A stretch of DNA of 9,417 nt from Ramlibacter sp. (GCA_028292185.1 JAQGMT010000244.1:1-9417), one strand, 5' to 3'; positions 1 through 6,705 are shown, counted from the stretch's first letter. Notes: a model not told the origin generated them from the sequence alone. Program-made: numbers and translations.

Positions 1-256
1 CTTGCCCCTGGTGCTGCCGGTGCTCGGCGGCGCGAGCCTTCCACGGGGCGCCAGGCTGCGGGTGAAGCTGGGCGAAATCGACCTCATCACCCTCGACGTG
101 AAGGGCACGGTGATCGAGCGCCTGGACGTGGTTGCGGAGCCGATCACGGCTGAAGAAGAAGGGGAAGACGAGCCGGTCGCCGGCCCCATCGCCATCGCAG
201 TGGACGTCAGCGAACCCACCGACACAGCCGACAGCGCGCCTGCCACGGCGCCCTGA
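1..256 (+). CDS. RNB-family exoribonuclease (RNase II/R-like), C-terminal end only
   Basis: This is the 3' end of a gene that begins before the window; the frame is open from base 2 and stops with TGA at 254-256, leaving about 84 residues. The first half (PLVLPVLGG, LPRGARLRVKLGEIDLITLD, then VIERLD) resembles the small beta-barrel, S1-like C-terminal region of the RNB exoribonucleases that lie upstream of the TonB-like gene and aroE in many Comamonadaceae. The last 35 or so residues are acidic and rich in Ala, Thr and Pro, and look like a disordered tail. If the assignment is right, the enzyme degrades RNA 3' to 5' in the cytoplasm. The catalytic RNB domain lies outside the window, so the call rests on the tail and the synteny. 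The TTG at base 2 is not a real start. Confidence 0.65.
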   Translation, partial: LPLVLPVLGGASLPRGARLRVKLGEIDLITLDVKGTVIERLDVVAEPITAEEEGEDEPVAGPIAIAVDVSEPTDTADSAPATAP

Positions 257-308
257 CGGCGCGGTCACGGCAAGTTGACGGGCCGTGAGGTCCCGTCGAA
301 CACGGCGA

Positions 309-338
309 GTTATTGCGGTGTAACTCATCCGCAATAAC
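309..338. repeat. Perfect 10-bp inverted repeat upstream of the TonB-like gene; candidate operator
   Basis: GTTATTGCGG at 309-318 is mirrored exactly by CCGCAATAAC at 329-338, with a 10-base spacer. The half-site centres are 20 bp apart, about two helical turns, which suits a dimeric DNA-binding protein. The repeat ends one base before a -10-like hexamer at 340-345. It could also fold as an RNA hairpin, but no T-run follows, so it is not a convincing terminator for the ribonuclease gene. The regulator is unknown. Confidence 0.5.
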
Positions 339-339
339 G

Positions 340-345
340 GATAAT
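340..345 (+). promoter_or_regulatory. Candidate -10 element for the tonB-like/aroE/mtgA/ruvC operon
   Basis: GATAAT differs from the consensus TATAAT at one position. It lies 8 bases before the GTG start at 354, so transcription would begin about 1-3 bases before the start codon and give a nearly leaderless mRNA. No good -35 element is seen at 16-18 bp; the nearest candidate, TTGCGG at 313-318, lies inside the inverted repeat at a 21-bp spacing. The promoter may therefore need an activator, or the true promoter lies further upstream. Confidence 0.35.
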
Positions 346-353
346 TAGCGCTC

Positions 354-1208
354 GTGAACCTGCGCTCGTTCAGTACCCTGCAGATAGCGCTCGGCGCCTC
401 CTTTGCCGTGCATGCCGTCCTGCTGACGGTTCGCTTCGTCGACCCCGAAGGATTCAACCGGGTGTTCCAGGACACGCCGCTCGAAGTCATCCTCGTCAAC
501 ACCAAGGCGCACGAGAAAGCCGACAAGGCCCGAGCGATTGCCCAGACGACGCTGGCCGGCGGAGGCGATGCGGCCGCAGGGCGCGCCACCTCGCCCTTGC
601 CGCCGTCGGCCTTGACCGAGGTCGGTGAAGCCGCCGAGGATGCGCAGAAAAAAATCGAAGCCATGCAGGAGCAACAGATGCTCATGCTCGCCCGCATCAA
701 GCAGATGCTGGCGGCCCTTCCGCCCGCCGACCCGAAGGTGTCCAATCACAATCCGGAAGCGCAGGCGCGCGAAGACAAGCGCCGGCAACTGATCAAGCTG
801 CTGGCGGAAATCGAGCGCCGCATCAATGAAGAGAATGCCCGGCCCAAGAAGCGCTACATCAGCCCGTCCACTCGCGAAGAGGTGTACGCGATCTACTACG
901 ACGCGCTGCGCCGCAAGATCGAGGACCGCGGCACGCAGCACTTCCCCGAGGTGGCGGGCAAGAAACTGTATGGGGAACTGACGATGGTGGTGACCGTGAA
1001 CTTCGACGGGAAGGTGCTGGACGCGGACGTGGCCGAAACCTCCGGCAACCTGGCGCTCGACCGGCGCGCCAGCAGCATTGCCCGCACCGCCGGCCCGTTC
1101 GGCCGCTTCAGTGACGCCATGCGCCGCAAGGCCGACCAGATCGTCGTGGTCTCGCGTTTCAAGTTCACGCGCGAGGAAACCCTGGAAACCAAGCTCACCG
1201 ACCGCTGA
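354..1208 (+). CDS. TonB/TolA-like energy-transducer family protein
   Basis: This 284-residue protein has the layout of a periplasm-spanning transducer: a short cytoplasmic N-terminus, one transmembrane helix at about residues 9-27, a charged and probably coiled-coil region at about 86-165 (rich in Glu, Lys, Gln and Arg), and a C-terminal TonB-like domain from about 170. The C-terminal part includes YGELTMVVTVNFDGKVLDAD, typical of the TonB C-terminal fold. The helix carries Ser16 and His20, matching the SxxxH motif that in TonB and TolA contacts the ExbB/ExbD or TolQ/TolR proton motor. There is no proline-rich rod as in classical TonB and no exbB/exbD nearby, so the outer-membrane partner is unknown. 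The GTG start has no Shine-Dalgarno sequence, but it is the start that places the helix normally, and the next candidates would cut it. Its TGA overlaps the aroE ATG by one base. Confidence 0.8.
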   Translation: MNLRSFSTLQIALGASFAVHAVLLTVRFVDPEGFNRVFQDTPLEVILVNTKAHEKADKARAIAQTTLAGGGDAAAGRATSPLPPSALTEVGEAAEDAQKKIEAMQEQQMLMLARIKQMLAALPPADPKVSNHNPEAQAREDKRRQLIKLLAEIERRINEENARPKKRYISPSTREEVYAIYYDALRRKIEDRGTQHFPEVAGKKLYGELTMVVTVNFDGKVLDADVAETSGNLALDRRASSIARTAGPFGRFSDAMRRKADQIVVVSRFKFTREETLETKLTDR

Positions 1209-2056
1209 TGGCCGCCGCACACTCCACGAGCGACGAGTACTGTGTTTTCGGCAACCCGGTCGAACACAGCAAATCGCCATGGATCCACGCGCGATTCGCG
1301 CAGCTCACCGGCCAGCCCTTGCGCTATGGCAAGCGCCTCGTCGCGCGTGAAGGGTTCGCGCAGGCGGTGAGCGAATTCCGCGCGCACGGCGGCAAGGGCT
1401 GCAATGTGACGGTGCCATTCAAGTTCGAGTCGCCCGCGCTCGCGACGCGGCTCACTGCGCGCGCGCAGTTGGCGCAGGCCGCCAACACCTTGCGCTTCGA
1501 CAACGATGAAGTGCTTGGCGACAACACCGATGGCGTGGGCCTTGTGAACGACATCCGGCACAACGCCGGGCTGGATCTGGCCGGGCTCGATCTGCTCGTT
1601 GTTGGGGCAGGCGGTGCCGCCTCGGGGCTGCTGGGCCCGCTGATCGGGGCAGTCCCGCGACGCATCACGGTCGTCAACCGCACGCATTCGAAAGCCGCGG
1701 CCCTCATAGAGCGCCATCACGCGCTCGCGGAGCAGATGAAAGTGGAACTGCAGGCGGCGCAGCTCACGCAGTTGCACGACAGCTTCGACGTGGTGATCAA
1801 TGCGACGGCCAGCAGCCTCGCCGGCGACGCGGTTCCGGTGTCCGCGCGTGTGCTCAAGCCAGGCGCGCTGGCATGCGACCTGATGTACGGGCCGGCGGCA
1901 CAAGGATTCGTCGAGTGGGCTGCATCGAACGGCGCCGCGGCTCGCGACGGGCTGGGCATGCTGGTGGAGCAGGCCGCCGAGTCTTTTCTTCTGTGGCGCG
2001 GCGTGCGCCCTCCGTCGGCGCAGGTGCTGGCGGAACTGCGCGCCAGCTTGGGCTGA
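1208..2056 (+). CDS. aroE: Shikimate dehydrogenase (NADP+)
   Basis: This enzyme reduces 3-dehydroshikimate to shikimate with NADPH in the cytoplasm, step four of the chorismate pathway to aromatic amino acids and folate. The 282-residue product is close to the family length (272 in E. coli). The substrate-binding motif GNPVEHSKSP is at 15-24, with Ser21 and Ser23 as shikimate ligands. The catalytic Lys72 lies in NVTVPFK and the catalytic Asp108 in GDNTDGVG. The NADP-binding glycine motif GAGGAA is at 133-138, followed by NRT at 157-159, which binds the 2'-phosphate. The closing DGLGMLVEQAA segment is also present. All key residues are intact. The ATG shares its first base with the upstream stop codon and has no clear Shine-Dalgarno sequence, so translational coupling is likely. 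mtgA starts one base after its stop. Confidence 0.96.
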   Translation: MAAAHSTSDEYCVFGNPVEHSKSPWIHARFAQLTGQPLRYGKRLVAREGFAQAVSEFRAHGGKGCNVTVPFKFESPALATRLTARAQLAQAANTLRFDNDEVLGDNTDGVGLVNDIRHNAGLDLAGLDLLVVGAGGAASGLLGPLIGAVPRRITVVNRTHSKAAALIERHHALAEQMKVELQAAQLTQLHDSFDVVINATASSLAGDAVPVSARVLKPGALACDLMYGPAAQGFVEWAASNGAAARDGLGMLVEQAAESFLLWRGVRPPSAQVLAELRASLG

Positions 2057-2057
2057 C

Positions 2058-2819
2058 ATGAGGCCGCTCCTGCGCTGGATCGCGCTTGTCCTGATCGCCG
2101 CCGCCGCCTTGCAGATCTTCTTTGTGGCGCGCATTGCCTGGGCGGCGACATTCGATCCGCAGTCCACCAGCTTTGAACGCTCCGAGGCCTGGCGGGTCTG
2201 GCGGCAGAAAGGCGCGCTGCGCTGGCGCCAGCAGTGGATGCCGTACGAGCGCATCTCCGATAACCTCAAGCGGGCCGTGATCGCCTCGGAAGATGGCAGC
2301 TTCACCAATCACGACGGCGTGGATTGGGAAGCGCTGGAGAAGGCCTGGCAGCGCAACAGCGATGCCGAGGAAAGGGCCGCCCGTCAGCAGGCGCGCCAGG
2401 CGCCCCGTGCGCAACCGGCAAGGGCGAGCGCGCCGGCTCCGAAGGCCATCAAGGTTGTCGGGGGCTCGACCATCACCCAGCAACTCGCCAAGAACCTCTT
2501 GCTCTCGGGTGAGCGCACGCTGCTGCGCAAGGGTCAGGAAGTCATCCTCGCCTTCGCACTCGAGCGCATGTTGAACAAGGAACGCATCCTTGAGATTTAC
2601 CTCAACAGCGTGGAATGGGGCGAAGGCGTGTTCGGCGCCGAGGCGGCGGCCCAGCACTACTACCGCAAGAGCGCGGCGCAGCTGTCGGCGTACGAGTCCG
2701 CGCGCCTGGCCGTGATGCTGCCGCGGCCGAAGTACTTCGAGAAGCTGCCGAACTCCGGTTACCTGGCCAGCCGCGCATCGACCATCGTTGCGCGGATGCG
2801 CAGTGCGGAGCTGCCATGA
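2058..2819 (+). CDS. mtgA: Monofunctional biosynthetic peptidoglycan transglycosylase (GT51)
   Basis: MtgA polymerises lipid II into glycan strands on the outer face of the inner membrane and lacks a transpeptidase domain. The 253-residue product begins with a signal anchor at about residues 7-28 and continues into a GT51 domain. Motif 1 is ASEDGSFTNHDGVDW at 76-90, with catalytic Glu78. Motif 2 is GGSTITQQLAKNL at 135-147. Motif 3 is RKGQE at 157-161, with the second conserved Glu, followed by LERMLNKERILEIYLN at 168-183 and WGEGVFGAEAAAQHYY. Between motifs 1 and 2, residues about 101-132 form an Ala/Arg/Gln/Pro-rich low-complexity insert that E. coli MtgA lacks. The gene starts one base after aroE, and its last four bases (ATGA) contain the ruvC start. 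Confidence 0.95.
   Translation: MRPLLRWIALVLIAAAALQIFFVARIAWAATFDPQSTSFERSEAWRVWRQKGALRWRQQWMPYERISDNLKRAVIASEDGSFTNHDGVDWEALEKAWQRNSDAEERAARQQARQAPRAQPARASAPAPKAIKVVGGSTITQQLAKNLLLSGERTLLRKGQEVILAFALERMLNKERILEIYLNSVEWGEGVFGAEAAAQHYYRKSAAQLSAYESARLAVMLPRPKYFEKLPNSGYLASRASTIVARMRSAELP
2807..2810 (+). promoter_or_regulatory. Ribosome binding site of ruvC inside mtgA
   Basis: GGAG lies within the last codons of mtgA, five bases before the ATG at 2816. It fixes the ruvC start, although the same frame stays open for 67 codons upstream to 2615. It also means ruvC can be translated both by coupling from mtgA and by independent ribosome loading. Confidence 0.7.
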
Positions 2820-3373
2820 CGACGCTGCGCATCCTCGGCATCGACCCCGGCCTGCAGACCACCGGCTTCGGCGTGGTGGACGCTACGGGCCACACGCTGG
2901 AGTATGTCGCGAGCGGCACGATCACGACCACGCACCTGGACCGCGGCAACTTGCCGGCGCGACTGAAAGTCTTGTTCGACGGCATCGCCGAGGTGAAGGA
3001 GCGCTATCGCCCCGATGTGGCGGCGGTGGAGATCGTCTTCGTCAACGTCAACCCGCAGGCCACGCTGCTGCTTGGCCAGGCCCGCGGGGCGTGCGTCACC
3101 GCCCTGGTTTCCTGCGACCTGGCCGTCGCCGAGTACACAGCCCTGCAAATGAAGCAGGCGGTCGCCGGGCATGGCAAGGCCGCCAAGGCGCAGGTGCAGG
3201 AAATGGTCAAGCGGCTGCTGCGGCTGCCCGGGCTGCCGGGCAAGGACGCAGCGGACGCGCTGGGGCTGGCCATCACGCACGCCCACGCCGGTGCGACGAT
3301 GGACCGATTGGCACGCGCCGCCGACACCGCGCGCAAGACGACCGGCATGTACAAGGCGGGCCGGACCTACTGA
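2816..3373 (+). CDS. ruvC: Crossover junction endodeoxyribonuclease RuvC
   Basis: RuvC resolves Holliday junctions by symmetrical nicking during homologous recombination and repair, working with the RuvAB branch-migration motor. The 185-residue product keeps the four acidic metal ligands of the RNase H-like fold: Asp10 in GIDPGLQTTGFGVV, Glu72 in AVEIVFVNVNP, and Asp144 and Asp147 in GKDAADALGLAITHAH, equivalent to E. coli Asp7, Glu66, Asp138 and Asp141. Phe75, equivalent to the junction-probing Phe69 of E. coli, is also present. The start at 2816 is set by the conserved N-terminus and a GGAG. The longer open frame to 2615 only reads mtgA out of frame. ruvC overlaps mtgA by four bases and closes the + strand operon; ruvA and ruvB are not in the window. 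A convergent gene ends 26 bp downstream. Confidence 0.96.
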   Translation: MTTLRILGIDPGLQTTGFGVVDATGHTLEYVASGTITTTHLDRGNLPARLKVLFDGIAEVKERYRPDVAAVEIVFVNVNPQATLLLGQARGACVTALVSCDLAVAEYTALQMKQAVAGHGKAAKAQVQEMVKRLLRLPGLPGKDAADALGLAITHAHAGATMDRLARAADTARKTTGMYKAGRTY

Positions 3374-3399
3374 GCTGAGGCGGGCGCGGCGCTACGAAC

Positions 3400-5577
3400 C
3401 TACCGACCGCTGGCCTGCACAACACCGCGCGCGTCGGCACGCAACTTCTGCGCGATGTCTTGCGCCAGGCGCAGCCGCCGCAGCAGCCATGGGCTCAGAT
3501 CTTCCTGCAGCGGGTCGGGCAGGTCGACGGCGCCGGGTGACTCGAATGCGCCGGCTTGCGCCGTCGGCGTCTCGCCGGTCGCCGACAGCGTGGCGGCTAT
3601 GGCCTGCGCCGCTTGCTGCAAAGGCGACTGGAGCTGCTCCACTTTCAGCCGCCCGCGACGCTGCAGCAGCATCGTCTTCACCGCCGTCAGTTGGGCCAGC
3701 AACTGGTAGCTGTGGGCCAACATGCGTTCCAGATGTTCGAGCGGCGGGCGCACCGCGCGCGGTTCGGACAATGCCCGCTGCGCGGCCTGCACCAGCGCCG
3801 ACAAGCTGTCATAAGCCTCGCGCCGCGCCAAACGCCAGCCCAGTTCGACCGCATTGTCCACCGCTTGCAGCTGGCCCAGAGCGAGCGCCTGCTGCGCGTG
3901 CAGGCCTTGGGCCCGAAGCACCCGCGCGACGAGCGACGGCAATTGCGTGCGCTCCCACGACGGCAGGACGTAGCTGAAGGCCCACGCAATGCCGACGCCG
4001 ATCAGCGTATCGGCAATCCGCTCGGCCACCTCGAAGGAGGGATTGACCGAAGCGTTGAGCAAGTGCGCTTGCAAGAGGGCGAGGACCGTGGCCGCCACGG
4101 CGGTGACCAGGTAGCGCTTGATGGCGAACGCGTGGGCGATACCCTGCGCCAGGGTGACCGTGAGCACCAGCACCACCAATGGCGGATGCGCCGACAAGAT
4201 GGCGGAGGCAAGCAGACAGCCCAGCAGCGTCCCGGCGACCCGGCTGTTGCGCCGCTCCAGGGTCTGGGCCAGGCTGCCGCGCAGGACGACCACGATCGTC
4301 AGCAAGATCCAGTAGTCGTGCGTGCCCCAGGGCAGCGCGAGCGAAATGGCCTGGCCGGTGCCGATCGCCAGCGCCGCCCGGATCGCGTGCCGCAAAGGCG
4401 GCGCATCCCAGCGCCACAAGGAGAGGAACGGGCGCCACGACCATGCGGTGGGGCTGACGAACGCCTGCCACATCGCATGGATGAAAGCGAGGTTGGGCTG
4501 CGCCTCTCCTCGCGCGAGCTGCGCCAGGCGCCGCACTTCCTCGTGGATGTAGCCGACGCGGCTGACGAGCGCGCGCGCCAGCAGGTGCGGCGAGGGGCTG
4601 CCCGACACTCCGGCGGCCTGCCCGTCGGCGCCGGCGTCGTCTGTGACCCGCGTCGTGGGCAGCGAGCGGCTGCCAATCGGCGACATCGGAATCCGGCCGA
4701 GCAGCAGCGCATCCGCCAGCTGCTCGACGCCGCCAGCCAAGGCATCGAGTTCGGCGCGCAGCGATTCCAGCACATACGTGTTTTGGGGATGCGCCTTGAC
4801 CGCCTCCAAGTCGAGTTCGCAAGCGACCAAGTGGTCGCGCATATCCAGCACCTGCATCAGCATGCCGGCCAATTGCTGGCGACGCGCGGTTCGCGGGGAC
4901 TCCAGCAGCAGGTCGCGCGCGGCCTGCAATTGGTCCGCGAACGCGGCCTGCTGCCTCAGCAAGCGTCCCAGCAACGGCGGCTGCCCGTCCGGGCCCAGCG
5001 CCCAGGGCGCTGTGAACTGCAGCGCCTGTGTGCGCATCAGCTGGGCCATCGCGAACAAGGTTTCGGCCAGGGCCAGCACGCGGAAGCGCGCGTTGAGCAA
5101 GGCGTTCTTGATCGTGGCGTAGATTGGGTACGCGGCCGCGCCGATGGTGAAGTACAGGGTTGTCGACAGCGCGGTTTGTTCGCCGCGAAGCGGCGGCACG
5201 GCCATCGAGAAGATCATGGCGAACATGATCGAGATCGAGATCGGCAGGCCGCGCCGGCCCCATGCGGCGCCGAGAAAAGCCAAAAACGTCGCCGTCACCA
5301 ACACCGCGGCCAGGCGCCACGGGTCGGCGTGGACTGCCTGCACTGCGAAGAACAGCGGAGGGCCGATCACCGCAGCCGGCAACAAGTGCCAGAACTTGCC
5401 GCGCCGGGGGGCCGGTTGATCCGGCGGGACCACCACGATGACGCCGACAGTGGCCGCCGCGGCGGCGAGTGGGCCCAGCAACTGATGCACCAGCGTTGAG
5501 ATCAACAACAAGCCGAAGGCCGCCGACAGTCCGTTGGCGACGTAGGAGCTCAGCGCGATCCGAAGCGCCCTTCGCAC
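3400..5577 (-). CDS. FUSC/YccS-family inner-membrane protein
   Basis: This protein of about 725 residues has the two-repeat FUSC layout: about six transmembrane helices in the first 160 residues, a soluble region to about 390, a second block of about six helices at roughly 395-545, and a C-terminal soluble tail. The second block carries the family signature around HDYWILLTIVVVL and NSRVAGTLLGCLLA. Length and layout match E. coli YccS (717 residues). The family includes the AaeB aromatic-acid efflux protein, but the YccS branch has no firmly established substrate, so transport is an inference. The frame is open to a GTG at 5583, but the TAGGGG upstream (5585-5590) is one base from that codon and seven from the in-frame GTG at 5577, so I prefer 5577. 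The stop codon of the preceding gene forms part of that TAGGGG. The gene is probably last in an operon with lpxC. Confidence 0.85.
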   Translation of the reverse strand: MRRALRIALSSYVANGLSAAFGLLLISTLVHQLLGPLAAAAATVGVIVVVPPDQPAPRRGKFWHLLPAAVIGPPLFFAVQAVHADPWRLAAVLVTATFLAFLGAAWGRRGLPISISIMFAMIFSMAVPPLRGEQTALSTTLYFTIGAAAYPIYATIKNALLNARFRVLALAETLFAMAQLMRTQALQFTAPWALGPDGQPPLLGRLLRQQAAFADQLQAARDLLLESPRTARRQQLAGMLMQVLDMRDHLVACELDLEAVKAHPQNTYVLESLRAELDALAGGVEQLADALLLGRIPMSPIGSRSLPTTRVTDDAGADGQAAGVSGSPSPHLLARALVSRVGYIHEEVRRLAQLARGEAQPNLAFIHAMWQAFVSPTAWSWRPFLSLWRWDAPPLRHAIRAALAIGTGQAISLALPWGTHDYWILLTIVVVLRGSLAQTLERRNSRVAGTLLGCLLASAILSAHPPLVVLVLTVTLAQGIAHAFAIKRYLVTAVAATVLALLQAHLLNASVNPSFEVAERIADTLIGVGIAWAFSYVLPSWERTQLPSLVARVLRAQGLHAQQALALGQLQAVDNAVELGWRLARREAYDSLSALVQAAQRALSEPRAVRPPLEHLERMLAHSYQLLAQLTAVKTMLLQRRGRLKVEQLQSPLQQAAQAIAATLSATGETPTAQAGAFESPGAVDLPDPLQEDLSPWLLRRLRLAQDIAQKLRADARGVVQASGR

Positions 5578-5587
5578 GAGCACGCCC

Positions 5588-5764
5588 CTACGACAAGCGT
5601 TCCAGGATCAACACCAGGAAGAAGCCGAAACCCGCGAGCAGCGTCCACTTCAGGACCACCAGGCCGAAGCGCTTGAAGCGGACCTCGCCCGTGCCTGCAT
5701 AGAAAGCGAACGATACGCCTGCGGCGAACAACAGCAGCAGGATGGCCCAGCGAAAAACCAGCAT
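5588..5764 (-). CDS. Small two-helix membrane protein, unknown function
   Basis: This 58-residue frame (MLVFRWAILLLLFAAG to LILERLS) begins with ATG at 5764-5762 and ends with TAG at 5590-5588. It has two hydrophobic segments, residues 4-24 and 34-54, joined by a short basic loop (GEVRFKRF), so it should be an inner-membrane hairpin with the loop probably in the cytoplasm by the positive-inside rule. It lies 17 bp after lpxC and about 10 bp before the FUSC start, in the same direction, which is strong evidence of a real gene despite its size. The same frame is open up to 6460, but that part is lpxC read out of frame. I recall similar small hypothetical proteins after lpxC in related Burkholderiales, unchecked here. 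No Shine-Dalgarno sequence stands out beyond a weak AGGCC, so coupling to lpxC is likely. I do not recognise a function. Confidence 0.75.
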   Translation of the reverse strand: MLVFRWAILLLLFAAGVSFAFYAGTGEVRFKRFGLVVLKWTLLAGFGFFLVLILERLS

Positions 5765-5771
5765 GAAGTCG

Positions 5772-5794
5772 GCCTGGCCTGCTACCAGGCAGGC
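5772..5794 (-). repeat. Hairpin enclosing the lpxC stop codon
   Basis: On the - strand, GCCTGCCTG pairs with CAGG and CAGGC around a 4-base loop, giving nine base pairs with one bulged base. The loop consists of GTAG, so the lpxC stop codon is exposed, while the stem holds the only weak Shine-Dalgarno-like bases (AGGCC) of the next gene. The hairpin ends seven bases before the start codon of the 58-residue protein. A role in translational coupling is an inference. Confidence 0.4.
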
Positions 5795-6705
5795 GCCGGG
5801 CGGGCGAAGCCCGCGGGGGCCTGCTTCTCGTCCTCGAATGTCACGAGCTCGAAGGCGTCGCGTTGCGCCAGCAATTCGCGCAGCAGCCGATTGTTCAGCG
5901 CATGGCCCGAGCGAAAGGCGCTGTACGAAGCCAGCAGCGGCTTGCCGATCAGGTACAAGTCGCCCATCGCATCGAGGATCTTGTGTTTGACGAACTCGTC
6001 GTCGTAGCGCAAGCCCTCGGTGTTGAGCACGCGGTAATCGTCCATCACCACCGCATTGTCCAGGCCGCCGCCCAGGCTCAGACCGTTGCTGCGCATCACT
6101 TCCACGTCCTTCGTGAAGCCGAAGGTGCGGGCGCGCGCGATGTCGCGCACGTACGAGCCGGAGCTCAAATCGAATTCCGCGCGTTGACCGGTGGAATCGA
6201 CCACGCGATGCGCGAAGTCGATCTCGAAACTCAGCTTGTAGCCGTGATACGGCTCGAGCCGCGCCCATTTCAGGCGGTCGCCCTCGCCCTCGCGCACTTC
6301 GACCGGCCGCAGCACGCGGACAAAGCGCCGCGGCGCCTTCTGCGATTCGATCCCCGCGCTTTGCAGCAGGAAGACGAACGAGGCCGACGACCCGTCGAGG
6401 ATGGGTACTTCCTCGGCAGTGATGTCGACGTAGAGATTGTCCAAGCCCAGCCCGGCGCAAGCGGACATCAGGTGCTCCACCGTGTGGACCTTCACCGCAC
6501 CATTGGAAATGGTGGAAGCCAGCCGCGTGTCGGTGACCGCTTGGGCCGACACCGGAATATCAACGGGAATCGGCAGGTCGACCCGCCTGAACACGATTCC
6601 CGTGTCCGGCTGGGCGGGCCTGAGCGTGAGCTCCACGCGTTGCCCGCTGTGCAAGCCCATGCCCACGGCGCGGGTCAGGGACTTGAGGGTGCGTTGCTGG
6701 AGCAT
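5782..6705 (-). CDS. lpxC: UDP-3-O-acyl-N-acetylglucosamine deacetylase
   Basis: LpxC is the zinc hydrolase that commits UDP-3-O-acyl-GlcNAc to lipid A synthesis; it acts in the cytoplasm. The 307-residue product matches the usual length (305 in E. coli). Catalytic Glu77 and zinc ligand His78 are in HTVEHLMSA, zinc ligands His241 and Asp245 in HKILDAMGD, and catalytic His268 in FRSGHALNN, equivalent to E. coli Glu78, His79, His238, Asp242 and His265. I start at the ATG at 6705-6703 because MLQQRTLKSLTRAVG matches the family N-terminus. The frame is open to 6801, but those 32 extra residues include the promoter region and look unlike LpxC. No Shine-Dalgarno sequence precedes the ATG; the leader is AT-rich. 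As in E. coli, lpxC follows ftsZ, but here a strong terminator and its own promoter separate the two. Confidence 0.97.
   Translation of the reverse strand: MLQQRTLKSLTRAVGMGLHSGQRVELTLRPAQPDTGIVFRRVDLPIPVDIPVSAQAVTDTRLASTISNGAVKVHTVEHLMSACAGLGLDNLYVDITAEEVPILDGSSASFVFLLQSAGIESQKAPRRFVRVLRPVEVREGEGDRLKWARLEPYHGYKLSFEIDFAHRVVDSTGQRAEFDLSSGSYVRDIARARTFGFTKDVEVMRSNGLSLGGGLDNAVVMDDYRVLNTEGLRYDDEFVKHKILDAMGDLYLIGKPLLASYSAFRSGHALNNRLLRELLAQRDAFELVTFEDEKQAPAGFARPAPAW

Noticed and set aside
275..280. TTGACG as a -35 element upstream of the TonB-like gene
   Set aside because: No -10-like hexamer lies 16-18 bp downstream, and it is 59 bp from the GATAAT at 340.
265..288. 7-bp inverted repeat TCACGGC/GCCGTGA just after the ribonuclease stop codon
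   Set aside because: The stem is short and not followed by a T-run, so an intrinsic terminator is not supported.
345..1280. 311-codon open frame on the - strand opposite the TonB-like gene
   Set aside because: The + strand has a membrane helix, SxxxH motif and TonB-like domain; the reverse frame has none of these and is His/Arg-rich.
896..2308. 470-codon open frame on the - strand opposite the tonB-like gene, aroE and mtgA
   Set aside because: It runs across three recognised genes, shows no known motif and has shadow-type composition.
2615..2815. 67-residue N-terminal extension of RuvC
   Set aside because: It is mtgA read out of frame. RuvC begins just before the first catalytic Asp, and a GGAG precedes the ATG at 2816.
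3556..5499. 647-codon open frame on the + strand opposite the FUSC gene
   Set aside because: It is the mirror of a GC-rich coding sequence. The product is Arg/Gln/His-rich without hydrophobic or domain pattern, while the - strand frame has clear membrane segments and family motifs.
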